DNA from: Bimuria novae-zelandiae CBS 107.79
Lineage: Eukaryota > Ascomycota > Dothideomycetes > Pleosporales > Didymosphaeriaceae
NCBI GenBank assembly: GCA_010015655.1
Contig: ML976675.1
Location: forward strand, 519,291 to 583,290
Length of the DNA: 64,000 nucleotides
Reading direction: 5' to 3'
Of the stretch, positions 21,659-34,246 are shown piece after piece. Under the pieces are notes generated by a model. It was not told the origin of the DNA and did no database searches. It was given only the letters and a program-made list of their open reading frames with translations. Numbering within the stretch: position 1 is the first letter of the stretch; each line of letters starts with the position of its first letter. A program made the position numbers and the translations under genes.

Positions 21659-22600
21659 GCAGCGACTTTCGCGGATAGAGCCCCTTAGGAAGTCGCCAAA
21701 GTTGTCAAACCGCCATCGTACATGGCAGTAGTTACGGCGGATCCAAGCCTTCAAGACGCCAAAGGTGAGCTCAATTAGATTAAAATCTGGCGAATACGGC
21801 GGCAGGAACCTGACAATATAGCCAGCTTCTTCAATCACCCTTACTACCTCCCAGTTCGTATGAATCGAGACATTATCGAGTACTATAACCATTGGCTTCT
21901 GGCCGTACGCCGACCGGAGCGTTAGTAAGAGCGAGTCGCGGATCCAATCGAGAAAGTCTTCGTGGCTGTAATAGCCCTCCTTTACGCCAGTACAGGGCAG
22001 GTAACCGTTAATAGTGTACGCTGGAAGAATTGCCCAGGTTTTGCCACGCCGTACGTCCTGGAAGTATCGATTTGTGAAGCCTATTGGGGCGTAGGCCTTA
22101 TGTCGCCAGCCAGTCTTCTCGTTGAAGATTGACTCGTCGAGAAACACCAAATCAGCAGCAACAAATTGTCTCATACACCTGCGATAGGCCTCCCGGAGCT
22201 CCTCGTTGCGCAATATAGATATGGGTCGCAGGGCGCGCTCGCTCCACCCACGGTCCTTAATCAGCCGACTAATCGTTGATCGGTGTACTCGAACGCCTCT
22301 CTCCATCCACAGCCAATATACAATCTCGTCCTGATACATCCAGCCGCTCTGGAAAAGCTCATCGTACAGCGCTTGCTCATCGTCGGGTGATAGTTTACGC
22401 GGGCGACCGAGTACTACGCCAGGTTTGCTAGGCTTGCGGGTGCTCCCATATAGCTTCAAGTTCTGCTCAATTTTGTACACCTCCGACAGCGACACATCCA
22501 CCGTATCAGCAATATCGGCATGATGCCAACCGAGTAGTAAAAAGCGATAAATATCAAGTCAACGACGTGGATCAAGGCCACGGCTCTTCGTTATAAGCTG
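21659..22600 (-). pseudogene. E3 transposase, DD34E (DDE_3 / Tc1-mariner), 3' end in assembly gap
   Basis: From about 22,550 down, the minus strand encodes a helix-turn-helix segment (LLLGWHHADIADTVDVSLSE), a second HTH (RPRKLSPDDEQALYDELF; RGVRVHRSTISRLIKDRGW) and a DDE_3 nuclease: first Asp in DLVFLDESIF, second in MVIVLDNVSIH, Glu in PDFNLIELTF. Exactly 34 residues lie between the second Asp and the Glu, the Tc1 signature. All three catalytic residues remain. Upstream of codon 22501 the frame contains a TGA (CGTTGACTT, a likely former CGA), so the true N-terminus is cut off by probable RIP mutations. The C-terminus falls in the N run. The transposase would act on the 200-bp TIRs; this copy is probably dead or truncated. 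Confidence 0.8.
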
Positions 22601-22673
22601 TTAAGGCAATGCTGGCGGGCGACGCGCTTGTGCGGGCGTAAGGGGACAACTACTAACGCCATGGGCTTGAAAC

Positions 22674-22875
22674 ATGGACTTCTCCACCAAAAAAAGCGTT
22701 AGTATAGCCCTATACACGTATTTGCACAGCTTCAAGTCTTACGAGCGAGTATTCTACGGATAGTGGGCCGTTATCAACGCGTCATAGTCAAATTCACGAT
22801 TTGTATGGGAGTTTGGCGGGGGCGCGCGAATTTCGCGATGGCGCCAAGATTTCTACCGATTATTGCACGCGATAG
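22674..22875 (-). repeat. E3 right terminal inverted repeat
   Basis: Inverted partner of 19236-19437. The transposase N-terminus begins shortly inside it. Confidence 0.88.
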
Positions 22876-22959
22876 ATGCACGGATTCAGCCAATGCACGC
22901 CGAACACTATAAACGCTCTATTAGAAATAAAGCTATAGAACCACCCACAAACAATATTA

Positions 22960-24870
22960 TTATAAGATTTTCTACTAGGATAGTAAATCGATAGCTGCGA
23001 TTCATTTGCACTATTTAAATCTATCTGGAAGCTTGACGTCGCGGCCGCTCCGTGTAGATTTGGTTAGGGTAGCAGATGCGCCCTTTAAGGCCTCCCTAAC
23101 ATCCGTAGTATTAATAACACGTTTCTGACGCTTTCTACTCTGTGGAGATGGCTAAGAAGCTTTTCTCTTACTCCTTTGGGATAGTTGTAGAGCCTTTTTA
23201 GCGTTATTGGCAGACTTCTGGGCAGTGCGCTGAGCTGCCTTTTTAGCTCTCTCCTTCTCCTTTACCTTCTTCGCTGCCTCTCTCGCTGCACGCTTTTCTT
23301 GCTAGATTTTCTCCTTGTATAGCTTAGCTACCTTCTTTAGCTCTGCTATCTTTGCTTTTTAAAGCTGCTGCTACTTATCCTTTTACTCCTTAATTAATTA
23401 ATAATAACGTGCCTCCCTTACTTTCCTTAGTAATTATAAGATAGCCCTACTATAATACTCTTAGCGCTGTTAAAGGTCTAGAGCTTTACTCTTCTTATTA
23501 CGCTTCTTCTTAATAGATAGCGCCTACCTAAGCCCATCGTTGTTATGCTTAAGCAGCTTATTTTTAACAGATAAGTAGTAGAGTGATTAATAAAGCTTCT
23601 ATGTATCCTTACTACTTTGATTACTTACTGCAGAGCGTATAAGCCTATCTATTTTTCTCTAGTCATGATTGCTAAGCCCTGATGAGGAGCTATTGCCTGA
23701 TTCTTGATCCTGGGTGAACCTATTAAGGATAGGGTCAGGATTAGGTGGCGATATACCTGTGGCTCTAAAAGAGCTGAGGATAGTTGATTCCTTAAAAGAG
23801 GCCTTCCACGTATTCTAGAATAGGGGAAAGAAGTCGCCTTTAGTGATAAAAGCTAGGCCCTGGCTTCTATAAAGGTATCTTAATAGCTTTGCTAAGTAGG
23901 CTGTTGATAGAGGCTTAAATATCGCAACATTAAGTGGCTAAAGTGTATAAGTTAAATAAGGAGGCAGGACAGTAAGCAGGATTCTATTCTAATTATAGTA
24001 GTTAATAAAGTCTATAGTAACATAAGATCCGTGGCCGTTTATAATTAAAAGTTAATATAATCGTCGAGCCTTCTCTTTTATACAGCGATTAAACACTTGC
24101 TTAAGCTAGGCAAGCCCGATATCGTTGTTCGTCCAGCTAGAGGATGATAAGGTAATAAAGACTTTATAATATCCTGCCTTGATATCCTCTACCTAGCTTA
24201 ATTAGATGTCCTTGTTGGCAGCCTCATAGATAAGGCTTGGCGGCAAAGCTGATCCATCAGCGCAAATACATGCTAGGAGCGTGATCCACGCGCGATTGCC
24301 ATCCTGGAGTGATGCCCTAACCTCCTTCTTCTCCCACATTCGTCTGCTGAATATCCTCTTTGTTCTACCAACGATACCGATCAGGACACCTTTTTCATCT
24401 ATATTGTAGATATGACGAGGATCTATACGATATTAATTAATCTTGCTGTGTACAAGATTAAAATAGAGGCGATATTTATCCACTAAATTAGCTTTGTGGC
24501 GATTGCTGTCCATGCCGACGGTCTATTGCGAGATAAGATGAATGCTGTGTTAGTTGATAAAGCGGGTAACCCAGCTCTCGCTGACTGGCTCCTTTGCTAT
24601 TGTCGAGGCAAAATTCTGTATCATCTCTCTAGTAGGAGGTATATGTCTCTCTGTGAGCCTTTTAATATATCGTACAGGCTCCTGCTCTTGCTGTGGGTTG
24701 AGCTTTCGCTGATTAATTGTGTTGGCTGCACGCGTCGCGGTAACACCTCGGTGCCTTCGTGAGAGTGTAGATCGATTAACACCATATCTAGTAGCAATTT
24801 CTGTATATGAAAAATCTTCTCCTGGTTCTCGCGATTCGATCTCATCTATCGCAGCTTGAATTGGATCCAT
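22960..24870 (-). pseudogene. E4 pogo/Fot1-type transposase, N-terminus readable
   Basis: Starting at ATG 24870 (an upstream ATG at 24933 is also in frame), 24550-24870 is open and encodes a psq-type helix-turn-helix (YTEIATRYGVNRSTLSRRH) followed by the start of a CENP-B-type DNA-binding domain (ERHIPPTREMIQNFA, ESWVTRFIN). The frame then meets TAA at a probable former Gln codon. Downstream, the catalytic domain is decayed but recognisable: IDEKGVLIGIVGRTKRIF-like, a NRAWITLLACICADG-like stretch, LLIINGHGSY and a LPPYLTYTLQPL-like stretch. The C-terminal part is Lys/Ser-rich. The protein would bind the TIRs and cut at TA; it is certainly inactive here. Confidence 0.75.
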
Positions 24871-24981
24871 ATTGGTGGAGTTATCGCGTGTTGAAAGTAG
24901 GGAGTTTTGACGCGTCGGATGTTCGGCGTGCATTGGCTGAATCCGTGCATTGGGTGCACGGACACGTTATAAACTATGTTA

Positions 24982-27900
24982 GCTTTATAAACTATTTCTA
25001 TTAAATCTTTACCTTAGTGTTTTAAAAATTCTTAACTAGCTCTATAGTAGGTAAGTAGTAACCTTTCTATTTTACTTTATACTACTACTATAATCCTCGT
25101 CCGCGTTATTAGTATACTTTTACTAGTATATCTTTAACTTCTTATATATTAGCGCCGTTAGTATCTACCTAAATTAGTAGTAGCTAATTACTAGCATTTA
25201 TTTAGCTTAGTAGGGGATTTAATAATACTAGTTATAATTAGTTAATATAAAAAGCGTTGTAAGGTCCGGGAGGTGTATTAAAATAGACTAAGTATAAGTT
25301 AATTACTTTAATAACTATATATTTTATACTTCTTTAGTTAAGCTTTTTTAACTTTTAACTAGTAGCAAACTACTTATCTAACTTTAGCTATACCTTATTA
25401 TTAACGCGAAGCTGTAAAGCTTCTTGGAGATGTCTATTTACCTAACGTTCCTGTCCTTGTTGTGCCTGCGCCATTGATGCTTGGGCCAATTCTACGAGAT
25501 GTCGTAGATTTGTGGCGATAGACTCAGCTTTCTCACGATCAGATCTCTTATGTACAGTGTACCTCCTGCGATCAGCATTCGCGGGTATTTCTAACCGTAA
25601 CGGATCAATGTTGTACCCATGCTGCAGAAAGAAAGGAGACACTTTCGTCGTTATTACATCTCGTCCTTTAATCGCAATCTGCGTAAGTGGGCAGAGAGAT
25701 GCCCAGTTATTTTGAGCCTAGCTAACGAAAGTTTTCATGTACGTCTCCCACGTACTGTTTATCCGTTCTGTTGCTCCGTCTGTTTAAGGGTGGAACGCTA
25801 TAGAGAGTTGTTAGTTAATCTATAGCACTTTATAAAGCCTTGCCTAGAATATGCTAATAAATTAGCTCCCTTAATTTAACGTAATTACGTTAGGAATCTA
25901 ATAGTAAGTAATAATATACGTAATAAATGCTTATACTACTATCTCTATTTCTAGGTTTACTAGTAGTGTAAACACGATATCTTTGCTTAAGTAGTTAATA
26001 ATAACAATAAAGTTTATATTACCCTAGCTTTCTAGTAAGCCCCTTTAATAAAGTTTATTAAGATCTCCTTTTAGATTTGCTCAGGCACTAGTAAAGGTTT
26101 TAAAAGGCCTTATAGACTATCTTTTTATAGTTTTATTCTTCCGCATGTATCGCAGTTCCGTATATATTATTGAATATTATTAGATATTTCTAGCTAAAGA
26201 AGTCTCTCGCAATTATTTTATAAGTAATCTCTTTATTAAGATATCTAGTAGCTACAGAACAGTGTATCTGCTCGATTACAGACGTTTATAAGGGTTTATA
26301 GTTTAGTACCTATTTTTAATCGCGAAAGTAGAGCACCTAGTTTTAAATAATATATTTTATAATTAAGTATTTAATCTAAAGTATAGTAAGGAATTTTTAT
26401 TATTAGATTTTTATTATTTAGCGTGCTTCTTAATAGACTTAGTTATTTTTAAGTAACTCTATTTAAGAGTTCTTATTATTATGCTAGTTTTATACGTTTT
26501 CCTAATTATTTTTCTAAAATATAGTAGGTAGAGTATAGGTTTTTATAATTATAGTTATAATATCTGCCTCTTTATCTTCTTCTTTATAGTGTAATGTAGT
26601 AGGCTTAAGGACTCAGATAAGCCTCTTTTATAACTAGTTATCGTTCGCGTCTATAGGTAGAGCCTTCTCTCTTCGTAATAATGCGTCTGCTCGAATATTT
26701 TGCTTACCGGGCCTATAGAGAATTTCCATGTTGTATTTGCCTAGGATAAGCGACTAGCGAACCTGTCTCTTATTTAATATTTATAGCTTTATAAAGTACT
26801 CTAAGTTCTTGTAGTTAGTAAGTACCTTAAACCTTTTTACTAATTAATATTTAGTATTCTATTCTTTAAGCCTTCTAATAACTACTAGTAGTTCTTTATT
26901 ATAAATTTTATAATTATATTTAGCTAGCGTATTCTTTATTAAAAAATAGGTATAAGAACGTAGGATTCCGCTCTTATTATATTAAAATAGTACTCTAATA
27001 GTAACGTAACTAAATAAGTTACATTTTATAACCATATCGCGGTCAACTTAAAACTAGGCTAATACTAGTTTAAATATAAAGACTTCCTTTAGCGTATTAA
27101 AAGCCTTCTATTCTTTAGTTATTTATCTAAAGGTAACGTTACCTGTAAGTCTTATGAAGGGAGCAGCAATTTAGCTAAAATTTTAAATAAATTACTTATA
27201 AAAGTTAATAAAGCCTAAGAAGGTTTATACGTCCTTAATAGTCCTTAGTACTTCTTAATCCTTAATTATTTTAATTTTTTTTAGGTCTATACGCGAGCCC
27301 TTTCTAGCTTTAATAATAAAGCTTAAATACTTTATAGTCTTAACTTTAAACTTATACTTTTTAATATTAAGGTATAACCTAGCTTCTTTTAGTCGTATAA
27401 GTACTTTATTAACCTATTTATAGTATTATTAAAGGGAACCGTTCGTGTAGATAAGAACGTTATTAAGATATACTATATAAAAGTTATCTAAGTATTTATA
27501 AAATATTTAATTAATATATTATTAAAAAGTGCTAAAAGAGTTTGCTATCCTAAATAAAGTAACTAACTATTTAAATAATCCAAAGTGCGTATAAAAGGCT
27601 ATAAGCTACTTATCTTCTTCTTAAATTTAAATTTTATAAAATATAGTAATAACGTCTAACTTTGTAAACTACCTTGCCTTTATAACGTTATTTAATATCT
27701 CTTAAATTAGTAGTAAAGGATACCAACCCTTCTTCGTAAAAGTATTTAATACTTAGTAATTAACGTAAAGTTATAGGCCTCCTCCTAGCTTCTTTATAAA
27801 AAGAATTAGCGACGTAGCAGGCAAGTTACTTACTTATATAAAACCCTTATTAAGTAGAAATACAAGGTCCATTTATAGTACTAAAAGCTCTCCTTTTAAT

Positions 27901-28274
27901 AAATTATATAAAAGTTCTTAAGGGGCCTTAGGGTTCTTCCCTTTCTTCTCTTTTAGCTTAATTACGTAGTTAATTTTAGGTTAATAGGGTAGTAATTTAC
28001 TTACTTTTTTAAAATTAAAAAGTGTTGCGTGCTTTCTCTACTACTTAAAAACTAAAGATAAGACGTTAAACTTTAGCTTAGGCGCTAATACCTTATTAAT
28101 ATTTACTAATAAGGTAGTAAATATTTTTATAGCTTTTTTAGGATTCTTCTTTTTACTTTAAGCTATTTTTATTAATTACTAGAACTCTATAGCGCTAATC
28201 TTTTAAATTTTTAATAAGTAAGCCTTATCTTCTTAGCTACGGATTCTAATACCTAGGGCGTATAGATATATTAA
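24982..28274 (-). pseudogene. G1 gypsy pol remnant (RT, RNase H, integrase)
   Basis: Minus-strand reading from 28274 down gives a Ty3/gypsy polyprotein with many stops. Reverse transcriptase appears near 27,850-27,400, where the plus strand reverse-translates to a KYLDN...VYLNNVLIY active-site region (YxDD mutated). RNase H appears near 26,900 and the integrase C-terminal part near 25,440-25,640. The last is still open as 25442-25642 (SPFFLQHGYNIDPL...HLVELAQASMAQAQQ), the segment that follows the integrase core in many fungal gypsy elements. The upstream part of the frame continues at 39774-40504 beyond the G2 insertion. Confidence 0.75.
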
Positions 28275-28527
28275 TGTCGGTTCACAGGTAGCAAGGAATA
28301 AACAAGTAACTCTCTGTCTTTGGTATCTGGTGTCTGTCTTGTCTTGTGTGTGTGCTATAATAGTTCTATATACCTTCCTTCCAGTTCTTGTGGATGTGAT
28401 AGAGTACCAGGTGGTATAGAGGCAAAGGGGTTTCGGTATAGTATCAGGTTAACTAGAAGTGAGGGGGTACAGGGGTATGATAGGGTTACACAGTTCCCTT
28501 AGTGCGGAAGGCGAGGCTGTGCAGACA
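28275..28527 (-). repeat. G2 left (3') LTR, 253 bp
   Basis: Matches 34214-34246 plus 39549-39768 almost base for base; differences are transitions. A 60-codon open frame within it also occurs in the other LTR and is not a gene. Confidence 0.88.
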
Positions 28528-28786
28528 CTGGCAGCTTTTCTTTTATAGTAAAAACAAGTGTGGATCAGGTGTACACTCGCTGGAGAGGCTATTTGCGAAA
28601 GTCAGAAAGTAATAACTATAGTAGTTATTATAATTATTATTATTAGAGCTAGTTTACAGGATCCTTGCGTGTTACTTATTAGTTAACTCGTACGCGCAGC
28701 GAGTTTGTACTAATAAGAGTTTTTAGGGCTTTATTTAGCGATGTTTTTGTTATAGCGTTAGTAGGGTTGTCTTAGCTATTTACCTA

Positions 28787-31700
28787 TTAAACCTTAAACA
28801 ACTCCCTTCTCTTATATAATTGACGTAAGGCCATAATATTAATTATTAGTCGTTTTTCCTTAGTCGTTCCTAGCTTGACAATACACTTATATAGTGAGTA
28901 TGAGCCCGTACAAACTACTAGGGGGAGAGATAGCAGACTAAGCTGCTTTGTAACCATGGCAAGCGTCGAGGTAATAGAGTATGCGAGGTTAACGCCTCCT
29001 ACTATTGCGTAGATTTCTAATGCAAGTACGCTCCGGGTCACGCGTTTACTCTTTATAGAGCTCTAGTAAATAAAATTGCCGTGAATAGTAAACTCTGCGT
29101 CAGCAATATCTTCTATAGCTACTATAATTATGTAGCTAATCTGGCTACTTAAATCTTTATTGTTTGCGAAGGAGCTGTTAATAAAGATAAAAACTTTAGC
29201 CTAAGCTAGGTTAAGTGCCTTATAGGTAAGGCTACGATTAAGATTATTTAGTTACTACTATAGGCGTTTATTTAACGCGTTAACGTTGTTAGCGGTAGGC
29301 TCTTAAGTTTGTGCAGTAATAGAGAGGTTAAAAGTTACTTCTAGTTAGTAGATATTCGCGATGTAGGCGCCACGAGCCCTTTACTTAACGTACTATTATT
29401 AATAGTTAGCTAAGCTTGCGTTAATAAGATAAATCTTCTTACCCTAATCCTTTTATTATAGTGAGAGCTTGCTAGTGTAATTAATTAATAGGACGCAGCT
29501 ATTAAAAATTAATAAAGTAGTAGGTATTAGCTTTTCCTTTAGCTTAGCTATAAATGTTAACTCCTTCTCCTCTAGGTTAGAGAAACGTTCATCCGCGAGG
29601 ATAAGTGTGTTATTAGTCTACATGCCTACTATGCCAAAGGCGTCCTAAGTAGTGGTCACAAGCAGGCATGGATCATACGTTAAGGTCTCTATGTAAAGCT
29701 TTTCCTTGTGATAAGCGCTGTATATTACCTACTAATAGGTACTAGCTTTAGCTAGGCCGTATAGAGGCTTCTTAACTATTATAACTGTGCTAGGTAGATA
29801 CTTATATTTAATTTCCTTAGGTAAGTGGGCGATAACTACTTGGTTAAGCTTTATGCGTGACTATACGTATGCTTAGGTAATATCTCGTAGCTAGAGCGAG
29901 ATCTCTCTATTTATTAACAGAACTCTATTACGCATAAGTGAAGGAGCAATAGCTAGTATAATTTATTAGCTAGCTTACTAGATAGTTAGCAATTAGGTAA
30001 GGATTATTACTTTACTATCGTCTTAATAGCCTTGCACTACAAGACGTAATTTCTTATATAGGGTAGTAGTAGTCTTGCCTTTAATTTCGTGTACTAGTCG
30101 CGATTTAAAAATCCGTCCTTAGTGCTTACCAGGATCGTATTGTTTAAAGCGGAAGACTCTATTAGCAATAAGGCTATTAATTTCCTTATTATCTAATAGC
30201 TTAAGTAATTAACTAGGTGTAGTTATCTTTTGCTCTTAGCGCAGCTGTATAGTAAGTAGACAGTTAGTGTTCTCTTTATGCGTTATAAAGACCTCTATTA
30301 TGTGAGCTTCGTTAGGCGCTACGTGGACAGTGTACGCTATAAGAGCCGCATGAGCTATCCTATAAGGGTTCGCGCGGGCTATAGTGGCTTTAGGCTTATT
30401 TTTACTACCTTTAGATTAGCCGCGTTTTCGTTAAGGGAGTTTAGAAGCTTATTCTTAATGCTAGTTAGTTCTACTAGTTTCGCTATCTTTGTCTTAATTA
30501 TTATCTCTGTTATCTAGCATATTTATCGGGTGGCTATTATCCTTATTATTAATCGCTAGTGGCGTGGCTGGTTCGTTGTTTGTCGGGGAGGTATCCATGT
30601 AGTACGGCTTAACAACCGTTAAGCGGAAATTTGTAGGGCTATGCGGTAGCTGTATTGTATAGGTCTTATTCGTTATAGTAATAAGCTTATAGGGGCCTAT
30701 CTATCTATCCTTCTCGCGCCAAACGCGCACATCGGAGTTAATAGGCAGTGTAGTTATTTTAAGCGTTATAGGTCTATTGCGCGTTGCTAGCGTATTATTA
30801 ATTTAACGCGTCTTGTGTACCTGTTGTACCTCTCTTATAGCCTTTTTAATAGTAGCAGCGCGTTAAGTAATTAATAGCGACGGGGGAGAGTCTTCTGTTA
30901 TTCGTAGGTAGGCGCCGAAGACAAGGAGCGTAGGCACTAGGCTATTAAGACCTGCTATGTTATTAATAGCTTTAATAGCTATTTGCAAGATAAGCTGACT
31001 GTCTATTATTATAGGTAAATTAGCTTAGATAGTCTTAAAAGCACGTTGTAATAGAGCATGGTACTACTCTACCTTACCTACGCTGTTATAAGCTTCTATA
31101 GGTACTTCTTTAATATTAATTAATAGTGACTTAGCAAGTTGCTTAAATTTAGTAGAAATAAAGTTCCTGCCGGCGTTATAGACAAGATACTTAGGCAGTT
31201 TAAGGTAGATATTAATTTAATAATACCGTAGAGCGTCCTAAGTGCTTGCGGCTGATGCATCTTTAAGGAAGCAAGTAGCTTAAAAGGTAGTTACGTCGTT
31301 AACTATATATAGGACAGGTTTTCTATTCAGGTACATAATATTAATAATTATTTTATAGTTAAAGTCTAGGTCTAGTTCCTTAAGCTTAAATCTAAAGCGT
31401 CTAGGTGCTTTCTAATTTAGTTAGCACTATTGGCAGTACTTAATAAGCTTATTAATAAGCTCTTTATAGACGTTATTATAGCTAGCGCGAATAAGCAAGT
31501 CGTAGAGCTAATAAGCTAATAGGTAGCTAAATCGTTAGTGGAGCTAGCGTAGCTTAGTCTCTATAAGGTAGTAGCTGGCGGCTGCGGTGCGTTTAGGTTA
31601 ATTTATAAAGAGCCATGGATGGCCCCATTTACGCATAACTAGGTGTAGCTAGTTGCCCTAGACCAGTACGTTGCGCAGGTTGTTATATCTAACGCCTAGT

Positions 31701-33950
31701 CTATCTATATCGGCCAGACAGAGTAAGAATGGCGTATTAGTAGGTAGCACGTGGAACGTGACTTTACTAATTGCTGTGTTAACGTGTAGGGTGCCTATGG
31801 ATATAATTACCTAGCCTCTGCCAAAGCGGATTTGGTGCTACCTAGCTATTAAGATATCTATTTACAAGCTTATAGCTGCCTATAGAGTAGTTGCTTGTAG
31901 TTCTCTAGCTATCGAGACGCCTAAGGCTCCCGTATTAGGCATAATGCCCTAAAAGACTTTCTTATTATATTAATCCTTAAACGTAAATACGGTGGCGGGC
32001 GTGTTATCTATAGCCCTAAACGCGTTAATTTGTGTAGTCGCGTAGTATATAGCTTAGTCGTTTAAGTAGGTAATTGTCTGATTACCATTAATTATACTAA
32101 AGAACTTAGTAATAAACTAATCTCCCTTAGTTATTATTTTAGTAGCGAGCATTTACTAGGCCTTATTATTAATTTTAATACCTTCGTACTTAGTTAGGAA
32201 AGTATAAAAGTTAGTAACGTTAGGTTACGCGTTATATAAGTAGGCTAACGCTATTTAGTAAAATCTATTATAGGATTACTTGCGCTCGTCCCTAGAGTGC
32301 TTTATTAACTAGTAGCTAGGCTTACTATAAATAAAGTATTTCTTCTAAGATTACTATTACTTAGGTTGTAGTAGCTATTAAAAAGGTGATCTTTAAGAGT
32401 TACCTTAATAGAGTCTATAGTTATTAACGTCTTGCGGCGAGAAGCGCGACAAGAATCCTTATAATTTATTACTTTAACCTCTCTATAAGCCTTTACCTCT
32501 ATAGGTCCTATTAGTCTAGTACTGCTCATGGCCGTTTGCGTTAGGGTCGTCCTTATAGGGGTGTTAGAGGTTATAGTAGTTCTAATACTCCTTATTAGTA
32601 GTATATTACGTTAGGCTTAGATTACGCGCCTCGCGCAAGCGGGTAGTAGCGCTAATAGATAAGTATAAAGTAGAGTAGAGGCCTTTAAAAGTAGGCGCTA
32701 GGGTAAAGAGGGCAAGATTATAGTCCTTAATACTACTATACGCATTAAGTAGTTATTTGCGTAGTACGTTATTACTTTAGTAGTTATAGCTTAACCCGCG
32801 TTAAAGCTTCTAGAGCTTATTAATAAGTAATTAGAGAGCATTAAAACAAGATTTATTAGGGTAGGCGCTAATTATACGTGCTAGCGTGATTATTCTCTAC
32901 TTACTAAGGTACAATTAATAATTCTCCTTATTATAGAAGTAGCTCTTTATTATACCTATTATTATCTTAAGATTATAGCCCTGACCCGCGAGGCAGTTAT
33001 AGTAGTAGTTAGACGCTCTATCTTTTAGCATAATAGAAAAAGCTTAATCTTAGTGTTACTTAGGTAGCCCTATCTTGCTATAATTGTCTCGGAAGATTCT
33101 AAATTTAGTGTTAAATACGTTATATAGCTTATCTCTAAAGCGCTTCTTATTGTCGTATAGCTTACAGAGGTCTATAATAAGTTAATGTGTGTTGTTAAGA
33201 CGTATGGCGTCTGTAGGGCTTTTGTGCTATAGATGGGGGTTATACGTATTATACTAGTTTAGCTACTGCGTAGAGGATAAAGGCGCGTTGTGCTGCTAAT
33301 AAGGGGGCAGGTATGTGGTGGGCTACCGTTTTAGTAGAGGTATAGGTTAGTAGACAGTGCGTGCTATTAGAGCTAGTTAAGGAGAAGCAAGATACGTAGA
33401 GGGTTATTAAGAAAATTACTATAATAGAGGCGTATCGTATAAAGGCGATGTCGCAAGATTTAGATTAAAGCGCGAGTTAAACTTCTTGTTTATTTTAAGC
33501 TAGTAAGTAACCTCTTTATTAGTCTATTTATAATAGTTGCCCTATAGCGCTTCTGCGATATTATAGGCAATTAACTTATTATCCTTAGCTATAAAGACGC
33601 CTTACTTGCGTAGGTAGTCTTAGAATTTAGTAATAAGAGATTTATTACCTTTATTAAAGAGTTCTTTTAGCTATCTTTTAAAAATAATAGTTATCTGCTC
33701 CCATAGCTTATAGTCCTCTCATTCTTTGTTTCGGGAGATTTGGTAGTAGAAGAGGATGTATGTGTTTACACTCTTTATATTAATTTTCGTAATGTCTATA
33801 TTCTTATTAATATTAAGGGGCTAGCCCTAGCTATTTTTATTAATAAGCGCCTGTTCTTCCTTCGTGAGATAGTTAGTGAAAGGCATTATAGGAAAGCAAT
33901 TTAGGGGTTATAAGGCGTCTCTTTAAGAGAGTGAGACGCAGGTTAATTAA
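28787..33950 (-). pseudogene. G2 gag-pol remnant (copia type)
   Basis: On the minus strand, 28787-29041 is open and resembles the RNase H end of fungal copia polyproteins (VVCTGSYSLYKCIVKLGTTK, then KRLIINIMALRQLYKRRE). Near 29,480-29,690 the reverse-transcriptase end is legible around FGIVGMQTNDTLILADERFS. Integrase and gag regions further right (about 31,000-33,900) are decayed; single blocks such as VYNAGRNFISTKFKQL near 31,150 can be made out. A short repeat, CTAGGTAAACGCTTAG, occurs twice near 33,990 and 34,082, in the presumed 5' leader. No function remains. Confidence 0.68.
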
Positions 33951-34213
33951 TAGTACTATTAGTAGCGGGTACTGTAGAGCGTAATAGACAAGGACTTAGG
34001 TAAACGCTTAGAGTCCTTATTACTTAGTAGTAGGCTACGACGCGCGAGCTTCCGGCGAAGGCGTGATAGACGTGGAGACCTAGGTAAACGCTTAGGGTCT
34101 TGTTAGCACACGGTTTAGGGTATTGCTATACCCCTTGTCGTGTCTCTTCTAGTTCTCCTTGCTGTCTGTGGTTATCTCTCATAGCATTGACTGTGAGGGT
34201 AACCACTAATTAG

Positions 34214-34246
34214 TGTCGGTTTACAGGTAGTAAGGAATAAATAAGT
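34214..34246 (-). repeat. G2 right (5') LTR, first fragment
   Basis: First 33 bases of the right LTR, ending with TAAGT, the target site duplicated by Copia A. Confidence 0.85.

Larger units (their letters stand above)
19236..22875. mobile_element. E3: two-ORF Tc1-type (DD34E) transposon with about 200-bp TIRs
   Basis: Inverted repeats of about 200 bp at 19236 to about 19437 and about 22674 to 22875, starting CTATCGCGTGCAATAATCGG, differ at only a few positions. The element interrupts the E4 TIR between CCCAAT and GCACGG; AT stands at both borders (19234-19235, 22876-22877). Length 3640 bp including a 435-base run of N. It carries two convergent ORFs, a plus-strand gene of unknown function and a minus-strand DDE transposase. 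Composition is normal and coding is largely open, so it is the youngest or least RIP-mutated coding element in the block. Confidence 0.83.
15540..24979 (-). mobile_element. E4: pogo-like DNA transposon with three insertions in its left TIR
   Basis: The right inverted end (read inward from 24979) starts ACATAGTTTATAACGTGTCC. The left end starts at 15540 with ACGTAGTTTATA, is cut by E1 and E2, resumes at 19217 with ACGTGTCCGTG, is cut again by E3 at 19235, and resumes at 22878 with GCACGGATTCAGCC. Removing E1, E2, E3 and their duplications restores a left end matching the right one over more than 50 bases. TA flanks both ends (15538-15539, 24980-24981), inside G1. Net size is about 2.1 kb. The transposase is on the minus strand. 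Confidence 0.82.

Noticed and set aside
28320..28502. 60-codon frame repeated at 39,560-39,743
   Set aside because: Both copies are the G2 LTR; repetition reflects LTR identity, not a gene.
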